NCBI RefSeq assembly: GCF_024714475.1
Contig: NZ_JAMZMI010000003.1
Location: 248,001-312,000, forward strand
DNA from: Marinoscillum sp. MHG1-6
GTDB taxonomy: Bacteria > Bacteroidota > Bacteroidia > Cytophagales > Cyclobacteriaceae
Direction of reading: 5' to 3'
DNA: 64,000 bases
Below are positions 55,387 through 64,000 of this stretch, one piece after another. Made by a program: the position numbers and the translations under genes. The notes beneath the pieces were generated by a model, which saw only the letters and a program-made list of their open reading frames with translations, was not told where the DNA came from and did no database searches. Positions within the stretch are counted from its first letter, which is position 1; each line of letters starts with the position of its first letter.

Positions 55387-56874
55387 ATGGCTCATTTTAA
55401 AACCCCTATTTCCATACTGATCCTTACCCTCATATCGTGGGGTGCAAATGCTCAGCAATACAAGGTCCGAATGGCCTTAATTGGCAATAGTATTACCTAT
55501 GGTGCCGGTTTGGATAACCCCGCAACTGAAAACTATGGTGCTCAGCTGGGAGCTCTCTTAGCTACCAGTTTCAATGACACCGTGGAAATCATGAATTATG
55601 GAGTATCTGCACATACCATGATGCGAAGTGCAGAACTTCCTATCTGGAACCGGGATGAGTTCAAAAACGCCCTGGAATATGTGCCTGATATCTGTTTGAT
55701 CCTTTTGGGAACTAATGACAGTAAACCTTATCGTTGGGAGGCATGGGGAGATGAATTTCTCGGTGACTATCTGGCTATGATTGATACCTTTCAATTCAGG
55801 AACCCAAATACAAAATTCATAGTGTGCTATCCACCGCCCATTTGGGAGGGTCATCCATATGGCACCACCTTCGATAATAGCCATAACGACAGCATCGTTG
55901 TGGATCAGATTATCCCGTTAATTGATCTGGTGGCAGAACAAACAGGTGCCACTAAAATCGACCTGCATGCTCTCTTAGAAGACAGATTAGACCTTTTTCC
56001 TGATAAATTGCACCCCAATAAGGAGGGCTCAGGACTTATTGCTCAAATCATTTACGACACATTGATGACAACAGATTTGATCCATCAGATAGATGCGGGG
56101 CTAGCCTTTGTATCCGTATTTGAACAACTGGCCCCTGCTCCTGTGGGTGGGTATGCCACACTCTCCTGGAAAACCCTTTTCGCTACTTCCGCTGAATTGA
56201 ATGGAAAAGCAGTTGACCCAAATGGAACTGCTGAGGTGATCGTGGAAAACAAGGTATATACGCTTACAGCTATAGGCCAGGACAATACTGCGTCTTACTC
56301 TTTATACCTGGATACTTACGAGCCGGTAAAAACGGGAATTTCCATCTCATTAGCGACTGAGGATTATAAAATGGGAGGAGCCACTTTACTAAACCTGGAA
56401 TTCACTGATCAGAAGGGTATTGCGATGGCCGAAAACACCTCGAATGTCAGCTGGTCTCTGATAGATGGGGAAGGTACTTTTGGTGCTCAGAGCGACACCT
56501 CAATAAAATTTCACCCAAGTGCTACCGGACGTACAGAAGTTCAAGCCATCTGTGATGGTTTTACGACAAAAAAGGCTTTCATTGTCAATTCTTTGGAGCT
56601 GATGCTGAGTAATGAAATTTACTTGCAGGATACCAGGCTTTACCCCAACCCCGCACATAAGGTCCTGAATGTAGCAATCACCAATAGCAGAGCAACATTA
56701 TTACAGGTTAAAATCTACAATTTATCGGGAGAAATGGTGCGAGCAACTGAACTGATGTCCGATAAACATCAATCTTTAATTCCAATTAATATTGCCAACC
56801 TTCCCGGTGGAATGTACCTGCTTACAATCGGAAATGGTGGCGAAACAATCAAGGCTAAATTCCTAAAGGATTAA
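55387..56874 (+). CDS. Secreted SGNH/GDSL esterase with T9SS tail
   Basis: About 495 residues from the ATG at 55387; an upstream TTG overlaps the previous stop and is less likely. A signal peptide ('ISILILTLISWGANAQ') precedes an SGNH domain (about 20-225) with 'ALIGNSITYG' (Ser35), 'MNYGVSAHTM', 'ILLGTND' and 'DKLHPNKEG' (Asp206, His209). It is not CE12-like but belongs to the wider GDSL acetylesterase group. A beta-sandwich region and a type A T9SS domain ('LYPNPAHKVLNVAI') follow. It lies 11 bases after the CE12 gene. Its stop interleaves with that of the convergent GH115 gene. The acetylated substrate is unknown; xylan or pectin is likely. Confidence 0.8.
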   Translation: MAHFKTPISILILTLISWGANAQQYKVRMALIGNSITYGAGLDNPATENYGAQLGALLATSFNDTVEIMNYGVSAHTMMRSAELPIWNRDEFKNALEYVPDICLILLGTNDSKPYRWEAWGDEFLGDYLAMIDTFQFRNPNTKFIVCYPPPIWEGHPYGTTFDNSHNDSIVVDQIIPLIDLVAEQTGATKIDLHALLEDRLDLFPDKLHPNKEGSGLIAQIIYDTLMTTDLIHQIDAGLAFVSVFEQLAPAPVGGYATLSWKTLFATSAELNGKAVDPNGTAEVIVENKVYTLTAIGQDNTASYSLYLDTYEPVKTGISISLATEDYKMGGATLLNLEFTDQKGIAMAENTSNVSWSLIDGEGTFGAQSDTSIKFHPSATGRTEVQAICDGFTTKKAFIVNSLELMLSNEIYLQDTRLYPNPAHKVLNVAITNSRATLLQVKIYNLSGEMVRATELMSDKHQSLIPINIANLPGGMYLLTIGNGGETIKAKFLKD

Positions 56875-59354
56875 TCCTTATTTGGTATTTCATAGTACTC
56901 CGGATATCCAATAGGGTTCACTGAAATTTGATCAATTACGATTCCTGTTTGATTGATATATACCCTTAATCGTTGCTCACCGGAGCGTTCAAAATTCACC
57001 GGAAAAGCAGCCTCCTGGTAATTGCGTAATACATTAACCTTCCAGTCTGTACTTCTACCCTTTGTATTTAGTGATATGGATTCAGAGGTAGCCTTATCCG
57101 TTTCAATCCATATTTTGTGATTAAAATCATTGGAATGGGTAGGCAGACAGCGAATCCTGATCAGGTAACTACCCGGGTTTTTAACTTCAAAATTATATTC
57201 CAGATAAGGTGACTCCTGACTGAAAACTTTATGTTCGAAAGGGTATAAAGTAACACCTGACATACTATATCCTAAGCCCGCTATGGTCTTCCATACATAA
57301 TTATCGAAAGACCTTGCCTCCGAATAGTCAGACCCCTGAATGAACACTGGTGTAGATTCATCACTCTTTGTCACATCAGAAGCTGATTCCGGGTATTCAT
57401 CCGCAAGATGATATTCAGGCAAGTCAAACACAGGCAACTCTCTGGGTTTCATACTCATCATATGATCCCATTTTCCATCAGAAATCTCCTTATTGTATTT
57501 TTCAGTTAGGGTAACTATGCTATCAAAAGCCAATTGCACCTTCAGGTTCAACATACTTTTTTGTTGCTCATCCTTCTCAATCGCAGATTGTTGGGCATAC
57601 AAAAATTTATGGTTCATAAAAGCAGCACACTTGACCGGGTATTCAACCAATTGAAAAAAGGCATCCCGATTCTCTACAAGTTTTGATTTGATACTCTCAA
57701 CCCGATGAACAAGTCGCATATACGCATCAATTCTTCGCTGTATCTCGTTGTTATTGGACGTTGTAAACCCGGTCATCCGTGTTGAAGTTGTTGGCTCGGT
57801 TTGACTCCACCCCATGTATTCGGGCTTTCGCAGAAATGCCAGTCGATAATACTCATCCATTACACCTGCCACCTCCTTTCCTACCGAATTGCCAAATTCC
57901 CGGCTAGCCCAATCAACCAGGTGTTCATGAATTGTTTCTTCGCTAATACTATTAACGTCCCACGCCAGATCAAGGAAAAACTCCATATTGTATTCCGCGG
58001 GCTTAATATCACCAACATTTGCAATCCAGATCTTCTTTGCCCCATTTTGGAAAGCTCTGGTCATTTCATACCATATCAATCCCGGCTGCGTGGTAGAGAG
58101 CCATAAATAATCATGAGGACGACCCCAATAACTCAAATGATAATAAACACCACTTCCTCCTTCTCTTTTTTGCTCAGCTTGATCACTTAGCCGCCTTATG
58201 TAACCATAGTTGTCATCGCTCCACATCAGGGTTATATCTTCAGGCACCAGCAATCCGTTGTCGTACAACTCCAACACCTCCTTATAAGCAACAAAGACTT
58301 GAGGCACCTCCTTAGCTGACTTCCCCAATGTATTTGACAACATGGTGCGCTGATCTTCAATCACCTTTTCCAGCATCTGAATTTTCTCCTCCCGACTCGC
58401 CTCTCCTTCCATTCCCGAATCATGAATGCCGCGCATTCCTACTGTATAGAGATAATCACCATTTTTGGTTTGTTCAACCCGCTCCTGCCAGTACGATTTT
58501 ATCCCATCTTCATTCGTGAAATAATTAAATTCTCCATACCGCTCATGGTCCCATTCATCCACATTATTTCTTAGCATTGGTTCGGCATGGGAAGTGCCTA
58601 CCACTATATGGTATTTCTCGGCCATTTTGCGGTTTCCTGAAACTTTAAAAAACGCCTGAGTGGATGGGTGCATGGCTGGCCAAATGGTATTAGCTTTCAA
58701 TCTTAATAGGAGCTGGAATATCTTCTCATAGGTTTTGGGCCCTATATCCCCGGTTTCCGGCTCAAATGTATGCGCTGCCCAGGGCTGAAGCCCCCAATCC
58801 TCGTCATTTAAGAAAATTCCGCGAAACTGAACAGATGGCCCCCTTTGACTATCATAGGTAAGCATATCAATGACAATGCTATCATTTTGGGTTGGAACTA
58901 CATCTGCCCACCAGGACGATGGAGAAATGCCCATTTTTTCAGCTAAATCAAACACGCCATACAGTGTACCTCTGATATCGCTTCCCACAATGGCCAGATT
59001 ACGCTGATCTAGGTCAACAACAAAATTCTCCCATTTACCCTGTAGTGAAGGAAGATAATTTTTTGACAAACCCTGCACCAACTTATCCTCAATGGTACCG
59101 ATGTAAATATCAGAGGCCCCTTCAATAACATCATCTATCAAGACAACCGGAACCTTTCGACCAAGGATATCCTCCATATCATCGGAAAGTTCCTTTGCCG
59201 CCCACTTAACCAGGTCATCTGCATTTTGATCAACACAGATGCGGATATCCTTCGAGTCCTTAGTGATGACAAACTTTGAATCCTCAACCCCATCAGCGCA
59301 TGAAACACTGATCAGGATCAGACCAATTATTCTAAAAATGTTTTTCTTGAGCAT
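56871..59354 (-). CDS. GH115 alpha-glucuronidase, lipoprotein
   Basis: 827 residues with lipobox 'LILISVSC' (Cys19). GH115 segments are 'GTLYGVFDLAEKMGISPSSWWADV', 'QFRGIFLNDEDWGLQPWA', 'LLRLKANTIWPAMHP', 'HIVVGTSHAEPMLRN' and 'VFVAYKEVLELYDNGL..PEDITLMWSDDNYGYIRRL'. A C-terminal beta-sandwich domain (about 700-827) completes it. The family removes (4-O-methyl-)glucuronic acid from xylan, and the lipid anchor places it at the outer membrane or in the periplasm. It lies 5 bases after uxuA, so the released uronate and its catabolism are co-encoded. Confidence 0.92.
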   Translation of the reverse strand: MLKKNIFRIIGLILISVSCADGVEDSKFVITKDSKDIRICVDQNADDLVKWAAKELSDDMEDILGRKVPVVLIDDVIEGASDIYIGTIEDKLVQGLSKNYLPSLQGKWENFVVDLDQRNLAIVGSDIRGTLYGVFDLAEKMGISPSSWWADVVPTQNDSIVIDMLTYDSQRGPSVQFRGIFLNDEDWGLQPWAAHTFEPETGDIGPKTYEKIFQLLLRLKANTIWPAMHPSTQAFFKVSGNRKMAEKYHIVVGTSHAEPMLRNNVDEWDHERYGEFNYFTNEDGIKSYWQERVEQTKNGDYLYTVGMRGIHDSGMEGEASREEKIQMLEKVIEDQRTMLSNTLGKSAKEVPQVFVAYKEVLELYDNGLLVPEDITLMWSDDNYGYIRRLSDQAEQKREGGSGVYYHLSYWGRPHDYLWLSTTQPGLIWYEMTRAFQNGAKKIWIANVGDIKPAEYNMEFFLDLAWDVNSISEETIHEHLVDWASREFGNSVGKEVAGVMDEYYRLAFLRKPEYMGWSQTEPTTSTRMTGFTTSNNNEIQRRIDAYMRLVHRVESIKSKLVENRDAFFQLVEYPVKCAAFMNHKFLYAQQSAIEKDEQQKSMLNLKVQLAFDSIVTLTEKYNKEISDGKWDHMMSMKPRELPVFDLPEYHLADEYPESASDVTKSDESTPVFIQGSDYSEARSFDNYVWKTIAGLGYSMSGVTLYPFEHKVFSQESPYLEYNFEVKNPGSYLIRIRCLPTHSNDFNHKIWIETDKATSESISLNTKGRSTDWKVNVLRNYQEAAFPVNFERSGEQRLRVYINQTGIVIDQISVNPIGYPEYYEIPNKD

Positions 59355-59359
59355 AATGA

Positions 59360-60556
59360 CTAGACCTTCAACTCCAATATTGCCCTTTCAGCCCCGGATA
59401 GTTCCATTAACCCTCTGAACCTTCCATACAGTGGATAACCAGGGTTGTGTCCCAGGATTTCATCTTGAAGTATTGCAATACCATGATCGGGTCTGACAGG
59501 GATGGCGTAATCAACTCCTACCTGCGATCTCCTTGCTTGCTCATCGAGCAAAATGCGCAACAGTTTTATCATATCCACCCTACCCTCTAAATGACCACTT
59601 TCATAGAAAACTCTATAACCTGCAACTTCATTATTTCTAAGATGTGCAAAGTATATTTTTTCGGAAAATCTGGACGCTATTTCGCATACGTCCTCGTCTC
59701 CTACCGACAGGGATCCCGAACAGAGCGTCAATCCATTTGAATTCGATTTATTGGCTTCAAAAATCCATTCAAAATCATCCGATGTGCTGGCTATCCTGGG
59801 CAACCCCAGCAATGAAAATGGTGGATCATCGGGGTGGATGGCCATTTTCACCCCGTACTTCTCCGCATATGGTAATATGTCATCCAAAAAGCATTTGAGG
59901 TTAAGTCTCAATTGATCTTCATTGATGTCGGAATAGCGCTCCAGAAGCTGAAGGAATTGTCCGCAGAAATTATTGGGATCACTGACTGAACCATGTATAA
60001 AACTTTGCGTGGCTACGATGATATTGAAAGCAAGTTCGTTTTGTTGCTTCTTGCTCAACTTCTGAATGACCTCTTCAGCGGACAAAAGGGTTTTCTGATC
60101 ATAATCCTTTTCCGCATTTGGGCGTTGAAGTATGAAGAGATCAAACGCAGCAAAAACAGCGTAATCAAATTTCATACTGGTCCCTCCGTTTGGCAGCCGA
60201 TAACTAAGATCGGTTCTTGCCCAGTCCAATACAGGCATGAAATTATAGCAAATAGTATAAATGCCATTTTCCGAAAGCGCCTTTAATGAACCGATATAAT
60301 TCTCAATCAAACGGTCATACTCTTTTGAATGGGTTTTGATTCCCTCCTCCACCGGCAAGCTTTCAACAACATTCCATTTTAAGCCATGTGAAGCTATTCG
60401 ATTTTTTAGGTCATTGATTTCATTCGCATCCCAGGCGGCACCAGCCGGCACATGATACAACGAGGTCACCACGCCCGTTACCCCCATTTGCCTAATCCCT
60501 TGGAGCGAAACAGGGTCCTTTTCCCCGAACCATCTCCATGATTTTTCCAACCTCAT
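59360..60556 (-). CDS. uxuA: Mannonate dehydratase
   Basis: 398 residues, close to the usual 394 or so, and no signal peptide, so cytoplasmic. It starts 'MRLEKSWRWFGEKDPVSL'. Active-site regions are 'MAIHPDDPPF', 'LCSGSLSVGDEDV' and 'FAHLRN', which hold the metal-binding His and Cys residues of UxuA. It converts D-mannonate to 2-keto-3-deoxy-D-gluconate in glucuronate breakdown. It sits between a CE12 esterase and GH115 in one operon, 5 bases before the GH115 gene. Other pathway enzymes (UxaC, UxuB) are not in the window. Confidence 0.95.
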   Translation of the reverse strand: MRLEKSWRWFGEKDPVSLQGIRQMGVTGVVTSLYHVPAGAAWDANEINDLKNRIASHGLKWNVVESLPVEEGIKTHSKEYDRLIENYIGSLKALSENGIYTICYNFMPVLDWARTDLSYRLPNGGTSMKFDYAVFAAFDLFILQRPNAEKDYDQKTLLSAEEVIQKLSKKQQNELAFNIIVATQSFIHGSVSDPNNFCGQFLQLLERYSDINEDQLRLNLKCFLDDILPYAEKYGVKMAIHPDDPPFSLLGLPRIASTSDDFEWIFEANKSNSNGLTLCSGSLSVGDEDVCEIASRFSEKIYFAHLRNNEVAGYRVFYESGHLEGRVDMIKLLRILLDEQARRSQVGVDYAIPVRPDHGIAILQDEILGHNPGYPLYGRFRGLMELSGAERAILELKV

Positions 60557-60609
60557 TTATTTAAGAATAATGGCTATTAATATTCACGGGCTTGCATGTG
60601 TCAATAAGA

Positions 60610-62544
60610 TTAAGGGACAATTATCTTTTCCTGGAATAACACCTCATTTTTCTGGTAAACCTTGAAAACGTAAATACCGCTGGTAAGCTTTTCCAGTGAA
60701 AGCTCTCCAACACCAGTCATGACAACCTCACTTATCAGCTTGTTCCCGTTTAAAGAAAATAATTCAACTTTGACCGTTCCTATTTGATTGTCAATATTCA
60801 GAACAAGCTCACCAGCATTTACCGGATTCGGATAAACCCGAAGTCCCTCATTGCCTATTGATAATATCGTTTTTGGTTCTATTTGAAACAAATGCGCAGC
60901 ACTCGATGAGGTACGACTGATGGTCGATATTCTTACACCTTCAAACGTACTTTTACCTGATACCGCGAGATTAGCATTAAGATTTCCTTTGGCAATCAAA
61001 CGATAAAACTCCCCGTCAGGCTCAATTCTCCATTCGGTTCCTGTCGCTCCCATAACCGTAACCGACCCTGAGCTCACGAGGTAAGTTCCCAAATCCACAT
61101 TCTTTATGTAATAATGGCCCTCACTGGCTGCCTCCAACATCCATACCTGATTTTTTGAGCCCGTGCAAGGGTGTTGTTCTACATAATTGTCCGGGGTCAT
61201 ACACATATCAGAGTGAACCAGCCTAAACTGATAAGTCAGCGCTTCATCAAATCCAGTAGAACAGGCGTTGATACCAGTTTGACCAGCAGCACAATCCCCG
61301 CACCCATCAATAAATGCACCTCCTTCATAAACACCGCTACAATCAAGCTTGGAAAAATCATTATCCATTCTCGCCTCGAACGAATAATTCTGATCGCCAA
61401 CTTTCAAATAATATGGAAGATCATAACTCACACGATTATTCTCACCATCATGCCAACCCACCCACACAAGGGCCTGATCATCGTAAAAGGCATTTAACGT
61501 AAAGGTCAGGCCCGAAGGGATTTGCTCAGTTTGGGTAACTAATACATCCTCCGGGTAATTGGTAGTCACATTGATGGAATAAGTAGGTCTAAGATGTGGA
61601 AGCAAGTTCGCAATGGTTGGATCATCACTATTAAGCTTCATCCCTTCGATAGCCAATTCGGCACATTTAATCGCTCCCATCTCCTGAATATGGATAATAT
61701 CGTCTTTGACGTACCAAAATTGAGTAGCGTAATCCTGTCCCACCTCGTGCATGGCTATTTTGCCCAGGCTGTCGACATCTAAAATCGGCACATCGATTTC
61801 CTTTGCCAAATCCCTTGCTGCCTGAGCATAAGCTCCATATCCGTCTACGTTGGTGGTTCCTGACCATTCATTCCTTCTGATGGTGGAAACCAGGATAGGA
61901 TAAGCACCTTTCGCTATGGATTCATCAACGTACCTCTTGAGATTATATTTATAAGAACCCACCTGAGAAGTAGGTGCTGTAGGGTCAGAATATCTTGCTG
62001 GATCAGACTTATAGCGATCATTGATCCCAAACTGTATTAACACAAAATCATTGGGTTGCAACTGACTGACAATGGCAGGCCATAATTCTGCTATTTCATA
62101 AAAGCTCTTTGAGCTGGTCCCTCCTGCTCCCTTGTTGATCACTTCAACATGAGTAGTATCAAAAAAGGCCTGAAATACCTGACCCCATCCCATTCTCGGA
62201 TACCAACCAGCGGTGTAGGTCTGCATGGTGGAATCACCGATGGTCCAAATCCTGTAAACCGTACCGTCAGCATCCACATTAACTGTGATTTCTGAAATAC
62301 GCTGCTCCCCATCCATCATTAGGGTCTTAACAACATAATTACCACTTTCACAGATCTCCAATTCCGGACCGATATCATCAATTCTGACACCATTTAAATA
62401 CCATTCGTAGGAAATCCCCTCCGGGGCTATGAGTGTGCTGGTCTCCTGATCGATCGCAATATTTTCAGAAGAACAAGCTACTCCTGCATCGCTAAAAAAA
62501 ACGATCAATGTCACGAGGTGAAAAACAAGGAGATACTTTTTCAT
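60610..62544 (-). CDS. CE12-type SGNH esterase with Ig-like and ricin-type domains and T9SS tail
   Basis: About 644 residues from the Met at 62544, where the signal ('LLVFHLVTLIVFF') begins. An Ig-like segment ('SYEWYLNGVRI') precedes the esterase with 'TIGDSTMQTY' (Ser105), 'GGTSSKSF', 'IQFGIND' and 'DDIIHIQEMGA' (Asp282, His285). Residues of about 440-570 look like a ricin-type trefoil ('FRLVHSDMCMTPDNYVEQHPCTGSKNQVWML'). A type A T9SS domain ('VYPNPVNAGELVLNI') ends it. It shares the N-terminal architecture of the protein at 53426 but has a different accessory domain. It leads the uxuA-GH115 operon, 53 bases upstream of uxuA. Likely pectin or xylan deacetylation. Confidence 0.85.
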   Translation of the reverse strand: MKKYLLVFHLVTLIVFFSDAGVACSSENIAIDQETSTLIAPEGISYEWYLNGVRIDDIGPELEICESGNYVVKTLMMDGEQRISEITVNVDADGTVYRIWTIGDSTMQTYTAGWYPRMGWGQVFQAFFDTTHVEVINKGAGGTSSKSFYEIAELWPAIVSQLQPNDFVLIQFGINDRYKSDPARYSDPTAPTSQVGSYKYNLKRYVDESIAKGAYPILVSTIRRNEWSGTTNVDGYGAYAQAARDLAKEIDVPILDVDSLGKIAMHEVGQDYATQFWYVKDDIIHIQEMGAIKCAELAIEGMKLNSDDPTIANLLPHLRPTYSINVTTNYPEDVLVTQTEQIPSGLTFTLNAFYDDQALVWVGWHDGENNRVSYDLPYYLKVGDQNYSFEARMDNDFSKLDCSGVYEGGAFIDGCGDCAAGQTGINACSTGFDEALTYQFRLVHSDMCMTPDNYVEQHPCTGSKNQVWMLEAASEGHYYIKNVDLGTYLVSSGSVTVMGATGTEWRIEPDGEFYRLIAKGNLNANLAVSGKSTFEGVRISTISRTSSSAAHLFQIEPKTILSIGNEGLRVYPNPVNAGELVLNIDNQIGTVKVELFSLNGNKLISEVVMTGVGELSLEKLTSGIYVFKVYQKNEVLFQEKIIVP

Positions 62545-62635
62545 ATCATATAATTTATTGAGCAAAGTAGATGCTTGAAAGTCTGACACCTGTAAGTTCA
62601 TGATATCAATTGTTGTCTATTAAATTAAGGCAAAC

Positions 62636-62666
62636 AACAAAGCCTTCACCAAAAGAAGGCTTTGTT
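62636..62666 (-). terminator. Terminator after the second SusD gene
   Basis: Perfect 12-bp stem AACAAAGCCTTC / GAAGGCTTTGTT with a 7-base loop, 73 bases after the susD stop, followed on the minus strand by GTTTGCC. It separates the SusD transcript from the CE12-uxuA-GH115 unit. Confidence 0.6.
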
Positions 62667-62739
62667 ACCCGCAGGTCATTCTATTTACATCCTTGAATAG
62701 AATTATGAAATAAGTTCAATTCACTATCCAGCAGATGCA

Positions 62740-64000
62740 TCAATACCCTGGATTTTGATAAGCATCAATAGCGTTCCCATCCAATGGCGCTCCAATCTCA
62801 TCAGTTAAAAGGTTCAGATAGCGAATTGGCCAGGCCTTAAACGTATGACGCTTGTCAAATAAACCTCTTCCGGTACCTGTTGCTCCAACAATACCTCCCT
62901 GGTCCACAGGATCTACCGGGAATGGGTAATCAACGGTTCCCGTGGAGCTGCTTGGTGCTCCATAATAATCACGGTAATACACACGATCATACAAAATACC
63001 CGCGTTGTGAAGATCCTCGGTAATCATCTGCTCGAAAATGAATTCTCGCGCTTTTTCATTGTAGATGAAATGAATAAACCTGTCCATTTCTGTTGTAGCT
63101 GTTGGAGGATAATTCTCCAGTTGAGCCTTAGCTCCGGTACCCCACTCCTCTCCGGTGATCTCAATCTCAGTATATGAATCTGCACCAACCGCATAAGGAG
63201 CTACAGTTTCTCCAGCCGGAATATTCCATCTTCCAGTTAAAACACCAGGCTCAATTGTCGCCAAAATTTCAGAACGATTTTCACCTGGGTGATAGGCTGC
63301 ACGACTACGTATAACATTCAAATCCGGAATAGCGGCAGTCGGCCCATCTCTTCTACCCAGGGCTTCTGCCCTTATCAGGTAAGTCTCTGCCAATCTGATC
63401 AATGGTATATCAATAGAACCAGGACCACGGTCATTCACACCCAGACCTCTGTTTTTATCCCACCATTTAGAAGGGCTCAAGTAAGCCAGTGAAGAAGAAG
63501 GCTCGGCATCACAACCATATCTGCTAATGTTTCCTCCGCCGGCAGGGACAACTCGATACCTTACCTCCCTGTTACTTACATCGGTTACAACAGGGTTGTC
63601 CGGATCAATGGTTATTCCAGCCTTCAGGCCTGTAATATTCCCTCCTCCATCTCTATCAAAATAGCCTGCGCCATTAGGACTGCCGGCAATCCACCTTGCC
63701 AGTAGTAAGTACGGCTGACTAGCCACCCAAAGTGAATCTAATGGCTCGTCTTTTGAGTTTTCTATAAATACCAGGGTACGTTCTTCCAGTTCAATTTTGG
63801 TAGCACCATCAATAACATCATTGCCCTCATATCTATCCGGGTACTTGCTTTTGAGGTTATTGTTATAGTACCAGGCCGTTCCGTCTGTCCAGTTCAGGTT
63901 TCCAATATCCGTATTTGCAGCGTACTCATGAATAAAGGTCTTGGCCCATCTGGAATCATTGGCTCTGTCGGTATACATATCATATGCCCAATCATTAGGA
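62740..64000 (-). CDS. SusD/RagB glycan-binding lipoprotein, C-terminal part
   Basis: The frame stays open to the window edge (codons upstream of the apparent Met read 'PNDWAYD'), so about 420 C-terminal residues are seen and the N-terminus lies outside. SusD features are 'DIPLIRLAETYLIRAEALGRRDGPTAAIPDLNVIRSRAAYH', 'FIYNEKAREFIFEQMITEDLHNAGI' and the end 'AIDAYQNPGY'. It should partner a SusC gene beyond the right edge. As the second SusD in the window, it suggests a separate transport pair for the GH115/CE12/pectin products. Confidence 0.92.
   Translation of the reverse strand, partial: PNDWAYDMYTDRANDSRWAKTFIHEYAANTDIGNLNWTDGTAWYYNNNLKSKYPDRYEGNDVIDGATKIELEERTLVFIENSKDEPLDSLWVASQPYLLLARWIAGSPNGAGYFDRDGGGNITGLKAGITIDPDNPVVTDVSNREVRYRVVPAGGGNISRYGCDAEPSSSLAYLSPSKWWDKNRGLGVNDRGPGSIDIPLIRLAETYLIRAEALGRRDGPTAAIPDLNVIRSRAAYHPGENRSEILATIEPGVLTGRWNIPAGETVAPYAVGADSYTEIEITGEEWGTGAKAQLENYPPTATTEMDRFIHFIYNEKAREFIFEQMITEDLHNAGILYDRVYYRDYYGAPSSSTGTVDYPFPVDPVDQGGIVGATGTGRGLFDKRHTFKAWPIRYLNLLTDEIGAPLDGNAIDAYQNPGY

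Overview
The window looks like a chromosomal stretch of a Bacteroidota bacterium, most likely a marine or plant-litter member of the Cytophagales. The evidence is SusC/SusD pairs, two hybrid two-component regulators (HTCS), seven proteins ending in type A type IX secretion (T9SS) sorting domains, many SPII lipoproteins, a DUF1800/DUF1501 pair and a -7 box of the TAnnTTTG type. The genus assignment is inference. No rRNA, tRNA, insertion sequence, phage or CRISPR array was seen. The theme is polysaccharide capture and breakdown.

Layout. 1-3.7 kb: a DUF1800/DUF1501 gene pair and a small lipoprotein. 3.7-10.5 kb: a 13-repeat secreted T9SS protein and a large HTCS. 10.5-18.8 kb: a lone antitoxin-like gene, two divergent family S1 sulfatases and a second HTCS. 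18.8-27.9 kb: a leftward surface-glycan operon (putative glycan-binding lipoprotein, SusC, SusD, GH128-type glycosidase with T9SS tail). 28.3-30.5 kb: a class A penicillin-binding protein, the one housekeeping gene in the middle. 30.6-33.2 kb: a GH51 arabinofuranosidase with a GH43-like front end. 34.4-42.0 kb: a leftward pectin set (PL11 rhamnogalacturonan lyase, double GH43-like protein, CE12 esterase, PL22 oligogalacturonate lyase). 42.2-45.9 kb: a very large T9SS protein of unknown function with three Rossmann-like segments. 46.1-53.1 kb: a tightly overlapping four-gene operon built round an STN-type TonB receptor. 53.4-56.9 kb: two rightward secreted SGNH esterases. 56.9-62.5 kb: a leftward operon of CE12 esterase, mannonate dehydratase and GH115 alpha-glucuronidase. 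62.7-64.0 kb: the C-terminal part of a second SusD that runs off the window.

How it fits together. The enzymes suggest attack on acetylated rhamnogalacturonan and pectin (PL11, CE12, PL22), removal of arabinose side chains (GH51, GH43) and of glucuronic acid (GH115). UxuA would feed glucuronate-derived mannonate to 2-keto-3-deoxygluconate. Large backbone enzymes carry T9SS tails and so probably sit on the surface or are released. Oligosaccharides would enter through SusCD, and smaller lyases and esterases would act in the periplasm or at the membrane. The GH128/SusCD operon and the sulfatases probably serve other glycans (a beta-1,3-glucan and a sulfated polymer respectively).

Most novel-looking items: the T9SS protein with three repeated Rossmann-like segments (42.2-45.9 kb), the four-gene STN-receptor operon with an MG2/plug-like protein (46.1-53.1 kb), a 17-bp motif shared upstream of three locus genes, and a tandem hairpin between the glycan-binding lipoprotein gene and susC.
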